Assembly (NCBI GenBank): GCA_932294295.1
Contig: OW028573.1
Span: 19,178,155 to 19,242,154 of the forward strand
DNA from: Alitta virens
Taxonomy: Eukaryota > Annelida > Polychaeta > Phyllodocida > Nereididae
Length of the DNA: 64,000 bases
Direction: 5' to 3'
How positions within the stretch are numbered: the first letter of the stretch is position 1; each line of letters starts with the position of its first letter. Of the stretch, positions 59,601 through 64,000 are shown one piece after another. A program made the translations under genes and the position numbers. The notes beneath the pieces are model-generated. The model was not told the DNA's origin and ran no database searches. It worked only from the letters and a program-made list of their open reading frames with translations.

Positions 59601-61648
59601 ATGCAACCGCAGCTTCTAAAACCACGACACCACCTCCGACAACTCTAGTGCAGTGCGCACCACCAATACAGCGTCAACAGCCACTAAGTGCAGACACTAT
59701 ATACACAGACATTGTCGCACAACCAAAGGTGATAGAAACTCACTCAGATCCGCCAAGTTTCTTTTACAAAGAGCCTATGCAACTGAAGTTAGACACGAGT
59801 CAGACAATAATTAAGCATCTGCCAAAACAACACATTATTGTCCAGCAGCTTAGCAAATTAAGCGCTCTACTGAATGACAGGCCCGCTTTGCCCTTCGCAA
59901 AAACAGAGTTAGCTAAACAACAATCCAAATGCATAAATTTTTCAGCTCTATACAAATTCATAGCAGAAGGTACATTGCCATTCAATAAACTAGAAGCCAG
60001 AAACATAATGATGCAAGCGGAATCATACTTAATCATTGATGGGATCTTATTCAAGTTCTCTTTTCATGAGTCGGATTGTACAATGCTCATAGCATTGCCA
60101 CAAGTCTTGGTTACACAAATTCTCCATATTTACCACGACTCACTCCTCGCATGTCACCAAGGTGTTGTCCGTGTTGCAGCAACCATTAAACAACACTTCT
60201 ATTTTCCCAGATTACACCAACAGGTGTATGACTATGTCAAAACTTGTGTCACCTGCCAACATCGCAAGTCACCGGCCCAAGAAGAAAGGCCATACTCTTT
60301 GAACCTTCCCACATCTTATGCGCCATTTTCTAAATTGTATGCAGACCTCAAAACAATGCCACCATCATCCGCAGACCACAGATACATCCTCACTCTGGTA
60401 TGCAACATTACCAGATATGTCATCTTAGTTCCTCTACAAACCAAAGATGCAGCCTCAGTAGCAGAGGCGATATTGCAGAAATGTATATTTGTGTATGGAC
60501 CTTTTTCAACCTTGATCACAGACCACGGTCGTGAATTCGAAAACCAGGTTACCAATTATATTTTTCAAGCTCTCAAAATCAACCATCAGTTTGTTTCAGT
60601 GGGCAACCACAAAGCCAATAAAGCTGAGAGATTCATTGGCACAATTGCAAATATGTTAACATCTTGCTTAAATGAAAATGGTCGAAATTGGCACCTGTTT
60701 TGCAATGCGGTAGCATATGGATACAATAGCTTCGCCCTCCCAAGTCTAGGTAATTACAGTCCTTATTACCTGGTACATTTAAGACACCCCCCAACTCTTT
60801 TCAATGTCCCTACAACTGACTCCATAGCCCCCACATACCGTGACTATGTTGAGTTACTGAAAGCCAGACTCCAGAAAGTTGGAAAGACGGTACTGGATCT
60901 ACAGTACAAATTACAGCACACCCAAGCTGTCAAGCAAGCTAGAAAAGCTTCATCAAACACCATCTTCACACCCGGAATGCTTGTTTATTTATTAGCTCCC
61001 ACAGCCAGCTCTTTACAGACAGCTTCCAAGAAGATAAGAATGGACTTCGTGGGACCATTAGTCATCAGAGCAATGGACAACTCATCAAATGCCATTTTGG
61101 GTACATTAGAAGGCCAACAACTGACTGGCAAATTTCATATAAACCGCCTCAAACCCGCATGGGTAAGAACCACGGAAGGACCAGTTAACTCCCTGGCAAA
61201 ATTAAAAGGAATACTGAAGTCAAAATTGGGAAATCAACATGTAGTCACAACTAAAGAAATCTCACAAATTGTTGATGAGTCAGGCAAGAACACACAAGCC
61301 CCACAGCACACATGTAGAGTGTTTCAAGATGCTAACCCTATAACAATAACAGATTTCACAAAGTATGCCCCAGACAACAAGAACTTAGCAGCAAATCACT
61401 CATTACTGGACAAACAAATCAAAGCACTGCAAAATTTTGCTCCATGCAAAACTGGTGATTATGCAGTCACCAAAGCAAGGATCAAGCAAGGACTTTTGCA
61501 GATTTTTGTTTCACAAAATATGACACAAGGGATGTGGCTCTCTGAGGATGAGCATCCATCTCTCACAAACCTAAACAACCTACTAAGCCAAGACAATTTT
61601 CGTGTATGTGGATCCGTACGCATGTTTGTACGACACATCACAAACTGA
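56666..61648 (+). CDS. pol: Pol polyprotein: protease, RT, RNase H, integrase
   Basis: The frame is open from 56666, overlaps gag by 19 nt and lies in -1, so it is probably made by -1 frameshifting; the first ATG is 56924, and residues below count from it. A Ser/Thr/Pro-rich linker precedes the protease (LLVDSGASSSLI, about 15-26, active Asp in DSG). Reverse transcriptase: LDLKEAYHSL (about 426) and IMDD (about 492-495, the YxDD box). RNase H: YCDTSKIGVGAAL (about 644). Integrase: HHCC finger (H..YHDSLLACH about 1067, CVTC about 1107), catalytic Asp in YADLK (about 1140), Asp in TDHGREF (1200) and Glu in NKAERF (1235), 34 residues apart by my count. A long Gln/Ala/Pro-rich linker separates RNase H and integrase. 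Total from ATG 1574 aa. No lesions. Confidence 0.95.
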   Translation, partial: PFTFSLRAQAVDTRLPGNPHDTDPPTPITTNHPSNHPKALITSSTSPISESLHVVHPTDPESSDSESQSPNDHQTSPCELQLSKLNMIKGTLPSKESIILLVDSGASSSLICAKTIANSKFLSQLPKREAPALKFTVGNGETIITKYAMDIPLSIGGHSFNIEVRTVDTLGGPGLILGTDSLSQLDAKLDFKSHLLHFKSKSVNINVCNDTTIKPGEKKVIKIKGKLPNFMKNNVALIKASKFATDFAFPRMLVQFHKCIANVLVYNSTDRVITLYKHKPFATLFFNDLTNVYAPLDNNKLLNLCRPAALPVTRSTEPSSSKANSQPSQINSAVTKEVSRQQLKQIKLDKYPHLEDNDARLTMYDHEILQRDISLEDCVLHASEQSKLTTMLNTYAEAFSLHSEVGNTGRTIDFELNDKSPFYIRPFTVTQAEKPLIDKELLKLVKMGVLAHGHSQYSSPVMLIRKKDTDAKRLVTDFRFLNQRIIKRNLPFPLLRDALQAIGHAQPTVVSVLDLKEAYHSLSLTPKASQYCGITSYYGGQSFVYRKLPMGLALSPSEFQKHINNILFKAQATEFCIAIMDDLILFSKTKADHFQHIETILETLQANGLKLSPAKAKLFRNKVVYMGHNLLIKDGSPCITPLRQRTEAIIKMPIPDTKRKLKGFIGKVSYLSMYLPKLQSLLRPLHKIAGKKAQFVWDHDTQQAYNNIIELLTKPPVLTMPNSTGLFRLYCDTSKIGVGAALYQVQRGTERLLGYFSKALSRAAANYSITELELTGLYISVHAFRHLLKCTTFEVFTDHSAIPHIMKAKTEPATHRIKRLLERLSNYSMKVGYRKGTTMVVADFLSRNPQLSNDDLDIAFVVTRSQTRQQQLDSTLPASTQSTQPLQQPAAQTAAPAEPAMPAAAPHSNPRGRPSTKTKHTSKLKANLSKSVAPSHRTQEAVPVTLRSQSLATDSRSRAQSTEPPKASSSADTTAFVKHATAASKTTTPPPTTLVQCAPPIQRQQPLSADTIYTDIVAQPKVIETHSDPPSFFYKEPMQLKLDTSQTIIKHLPKQHIIVQQLSKLSALLNDRPALPFAKTELAKQQSKCINFSALYKFIAEGTLPFNKLEARNIMMQAESYLIIDGILFKFSFHESDCTMLIALPQVLVTQILHIYHDSLLACHQGVVRVAATIKQHFYFPRLHQQVYDYVKTCVTCQHRKSPAQEERPYSLNLPTSYAPFSKLYADLKTMPPSSADHRYILTLVCNITRYVILVPLQTKDAASVAEAILQKCIFVYGPFSTLITDHGREFENQVTNYIFQALKINHQFVSVGNHKANKAERFIGTIANMLTSCLNENGRNWHLFCNAVAYGYNSFALPSLGNYSPYYLVHLRHPPTLFNVPTTDSIAPTYRDYVELLKARLQKVGKTVLDLQYKLQHTQAVKQARKASSNTIFTPGMLVYLLAPTASSLQTASKKIRMDFVGPLVIRAMDNSSNAILGTLEGQQLTGKFHINRLKPAWVRTTEGPVNSLAKLKGILKSKLGNQHVVTTKEISQIVDESGKNTQAPQHTCRVFQDANPITITDFTKYAPDNKNLAANHSLLDKQIKALQNFAPCKTGDYAVTKARIKQGLLQIFVSQNMTQGMWLSEDEHPSLTNLNNLLSQDNFRVCGSVRMFVRHITN

Positions 61649-62820
61649 ATATGACTAGATCAATTAACTTTGTTACTGAGCTGAATTATATTTGCACATT
61701 TACCTTATCACCCTCATTTCTCATATCCATTTCTCATTTCTTCGTTTTCTACTACACTTTGTGGATCAAACTATTACTGGTGTTTTCACAATAATTACAG
61801 TGAAATTTCGTATGTTCTATGCTGACTAAGGCTAAAACTCAAGCTATCAAAAGCAGCAACGTGTCAGTGGACACGAACTATGAAAGACTATTTCCCTCCT
61901 TTGGGTCAAATTTCGCTAGCTTCTACAACTTATGTGTTATCACTTCTCACAAAACAAAAGAAGTTTTTCAATTGCTCCATGGATGCAATTCGATTGTATA
62001 TATCCATGCATATTATTTATATATCTGTTCAATTGACTTCATTGATATCTAAGTTTCTTTTTCACATGGAGCCAATCAATTTTCTTGCCTTACAAGTATT
62101 CTGTGGGGTAATTACATGTTGCAAAACCTGTGTAATTGCAGGTACAAATATTGCAACAGGACCTGTGAATTTAAGGTATCACTGAAATTAAAGTCAATTC
62201 GAACAATGCTAGCAGCAATAAAAGAGCCAAAAAGGGCTCGCTGTGTCAATGGTTTAAGGGAATTACCAAGCCATTCAATAATAAATGCAATTACCTCCAA
62301 ACCTTATACAATTTCCCCAGGCCCTATATCGCACCTCATGTGTTGGTATATGGTGCAATGGGAGTTCATGCCCTTTCATGGGCTTCGCCTACCAGGCAGT
62401 TTATAGAAGGTGGAAAATTTACAATGGACTTTACAACTTGGTAAAGCTCCATGTTTCACCCTTAAGCTTAATTAAGGGTCGTTGCATCACTGGTTTCTTT
62501 CATCTCATTTGTCATACCTTTCAGGTAACAATTATCTTTTGTTCGTATTTTGTCCTTTTATGTTTTTCCAATTATAGATACTGTATCAGGCAGATTGCAC
62601 TTATGCAATCTCTTTGAACAGGATAGCATTTCGCACCTAGTAGTTGCACTTAATAGTTTAATCCGGTGATGTGTCAAGTTCCTTAACAGTTAAGCATTTT
62701 TGCCCTTTAAATCCACCCCTTTATCCGGGGTTAAGGCAAACACCTCCGTGCTTCAAAGGATCTCAGATTCAGTTAAAAGGATAGGTAAAACAGAACTCAG
62801 ACAGTCTACTCTCAGCTACC
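61649..62820 (+). other. Spacer between pol and env
   Basis: 1.17 kb without a convincing gene. Overlapping open frames at 61819-62617 have no recognisable domain. In related elements env is translated from a spliced RNA, and pyrimidine-rich acceptor-like sites occur here (tgtcatacctttcag at about 62524), but a specific site cannot be fixed. Confidence 0.45.
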
Positions 62821-64000
62821 ATGGAAGTAACTACACTTGCCCTAGCTTTGTCTTTCATCATATTGGTTGGTGCCCAGCACCCTCCTATGATAGTTAGGCC
62901 AAATTTGGGAATTATCCTTCTCAAGGATAGAGACATCACATTGTCTCCATCGGTCTGGCACCACACCATCGCTATTCCGTTCTTCCCGGACATCCCGATG
63001 ACAGCACCATCCATACTCTGCAATTCGGTATCCAGCAATTCATCGGACATCACTGATACATGCGTCATCCTACAAGAGATCAACGACATGTACATGGAGC
63101 TGAAGCAACGTATGACATCCGACATACACGCAACGCACACTTCCGTGATGGATGTCATGGCAGTGAAGGATTTTACTCCTACACGTCCACGCCGAGGATG
63201 GTTCAACCTTTTAGGCAACATCGCGAAGAAGGTCATGGGAGTAGCCACGGAGGGAGACATCAAGATCCTCCAAGGCCACATGACACAGTTGATGGATATG
63301 ATCCGCAGAGACAGCAAAGACCGAATTCATGACATCACAAAACTCCATTCGTATGAAGTGAAAGCTGACCTCCGCATGAACAGACTACAAAAACACCTGG
63401 TAAGACTAGACCAAACTTTAACTGAGATAGCGACCGACTTATCGACTTTGCAAACTTATGCACACTTCGCAGAATCTTTAGCAAAGCAAGTTAAACTTCA
63501 AGGGCAGCAGATAAATGCCACTATGGCAGTTGTAAATTGGCTTCACCATTTTAATATCAACATTCATACATTAAACCAACTTCGGGTAACAGCAGCCTCC
63601 CAGCTCTCAGACATCAACCAATTAATCAAGGGACGCTTAACCATTAATCTTGTAGACCCACAGCACCTAAGATCTATCCTGGGAGAGATCAACGCTGAAT
63701 TACAAAGTAAATCAAAGAACCTGTTTATTAAGCCTGACATTACAGTCTTTTATAAACAGGATAACATGGTTACCAGTTCCCATGATAGCAAGTTTCTGTA
63801 CATAAAAATCAAAATTCCAGTATCGAGCAAGACCACCGAATTTACTTTATACAAAATCGATACTGTGCCTGTGCCAACTTCCAACGACAATGATATATAT
63901 ACAGAACTTGTGGGATTTAGTCAATGGTTTGCTATCTCCGCCGATTCCAACTATTTTTTGGAGATCCCTAATGATGACGTATACCGCCTAAAGGACGTCT
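62821..64000 (+). CDS. env: Env-like membrane fusion protein, partial at window edge
   Basis: The frame opens at an ATG at 62821 in a good context (acc before ATG) and is open for 393 codons to the end of the window. Residues 1-19 (MEVTTLALALSF and on) are a signal peptide. A furin-type site RPRR lies at 122-125 and is followed directly by GWFNLLGNIAKKV, resembling the fusion peptide of baculovirus F proteins and errantivirus Env (family knowledge). Then comes a long heptad-rich helical region (about 140-240), as in class I-type fusion proteins. The transmembrane anchor should lie beyond the window. No stops or frameshifts are seen in the visible part. Homology to F/Env is inferred from layout and motif, not from a search. 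Confidence 0.75.
   Translation, partial: MEVTTLALALSFIILVGAQHPPMIVRPNLGIILLKDRDITLSPSVWHHTIAIPFFPDIPMTAPSILCNSVSSNSSDITDTCVILQEINDMYMELKQRMTSDIHATHTSVMDVMAVKDFTPTRPRRGWFNLLGNIAKKVMGVATEGDIKILQGHMTQLMDMIRRDSKDRIHDITKLHSYEVKADLRMNRLQKHLVRLDQTLTEIATDLSTLQTYAHFAESLAKQVKLQGQQINATMAVVNWLHHFNINIHTLNQLRVTAASQLSDINQLIKGRLTINLVDPQHLRSILGEINAELQSKSKNLFIKPDITVFYKQDNMVTSSHDSKFLYIKIKIPVSSKTTEFTLYKIDTVPVPTSNDNDIYTELVGFSQWFAISADSNYFLEIPNDDVYRLKDV

Larger units (their letters stand above)
54801..64000 (+). mobile_element. Env-bearing Ty3/gypsy-type LTR retroelement, 3' end outside the window
   Basis: Order: 5' LTR, primer binding site, gag, pol in the -1 frame, spacer, env-like gene still open at the window edge. 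Protease-RT-RNase H-integrase order places it in Ty3/gypsy. Intact gag and pol frames over nearly 6 kb, with no stop or frameshift apart from the programmed gag/pol step, point to a young and possibly mobile copy. The env-like gene makes it errantivirus-like in layout. The 3' LTR and target duplications cannot be seen. Confidence 0.9.

Noticed and set aside
62769..63317. 182-codon minus-strand open frame
   Set aside because: It is antisense to the env-like frame, which has a signal peptide, furin site and heptad repeats. The minus frame shows no domain.

Overview
This window looks like AT-rich, intron-rich nuclear DNA of an invertebrate animal, probably marine. I base that on split genes with GT-AG introns, animal-type malic enzymes and a TIGAR-like phosphatase, a Harbinger transposon, LINE scraps, fold-back elements, a long satellite array and an env-bearing Ty3/gypsy element. 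I cannot name the species. No rRNA, tRNA or CRISPR is visible.

Layout. The left edge (828-1091, minus) holds two exons of a TIGAR-like histidine phosphatase that continues out of the window on both sides. Two paralogous malic enzymes fill 6.4-21.6 kb. A mitochondrial form lies on the minus strand (6410-13624, 11 coding exons, 617 aa). A cytosolic-type form lies on the plus strand (core 15757-21606, 564 aa). Exon sizes match one for one except for one extra intron in the plus gene. Four candidate 5' ends of the plus gene all join the common exon at 18612 in phase 0. The most distal one (exons 11016-11135 and 12152-12262) lies inside introns of the minus gene, so the paralogs appear interleaved in antisense. 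A third gene (23133-24574, minus, 6 exons, 224 aa) encodes a membrane-anchored protein with a YccV/HspQ-like domain. A single terminal exon of an unidentified minus-strand gene sits at 34016-34108.

From 25 kb on, repeats dominate. There is a 1.75-kb inverted-repeat transposon with a 9-bp target duplication and a core made of variants of its own end (25180-26930). A decayed Harbinger element follows (about 27345-31722). Next come a LINE scrap, a higher-order satellite of 660 bp built from two 328/332-bp halves (34905-39746), and a 4-kb inverted duplication that starts in the last satellite unit (39661-43668). A nest of fold-back elements covers 44757-48365, and a small fold-back element with its own minisatellite lies at 50186-50462.

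The right end (54801-64000) is a Ty3/gypsy-type retroelement. It has a 5' LTR, intact gag (with an arginine/serine-rich repeat tract and one zinc knuckle), intact pol (protease, reverse transcriptase, RNase H, integrase) in the -1 frame, and an env-like gene that is open up to the window edge. The env-like gene has a signal peptide and a furin site followed by a fusion-peptide-like segment. The 3' LTR lies outside the window. Malic enzymes and TIGAR both bear on NADPH supply; that their closeness matters is only a guess.
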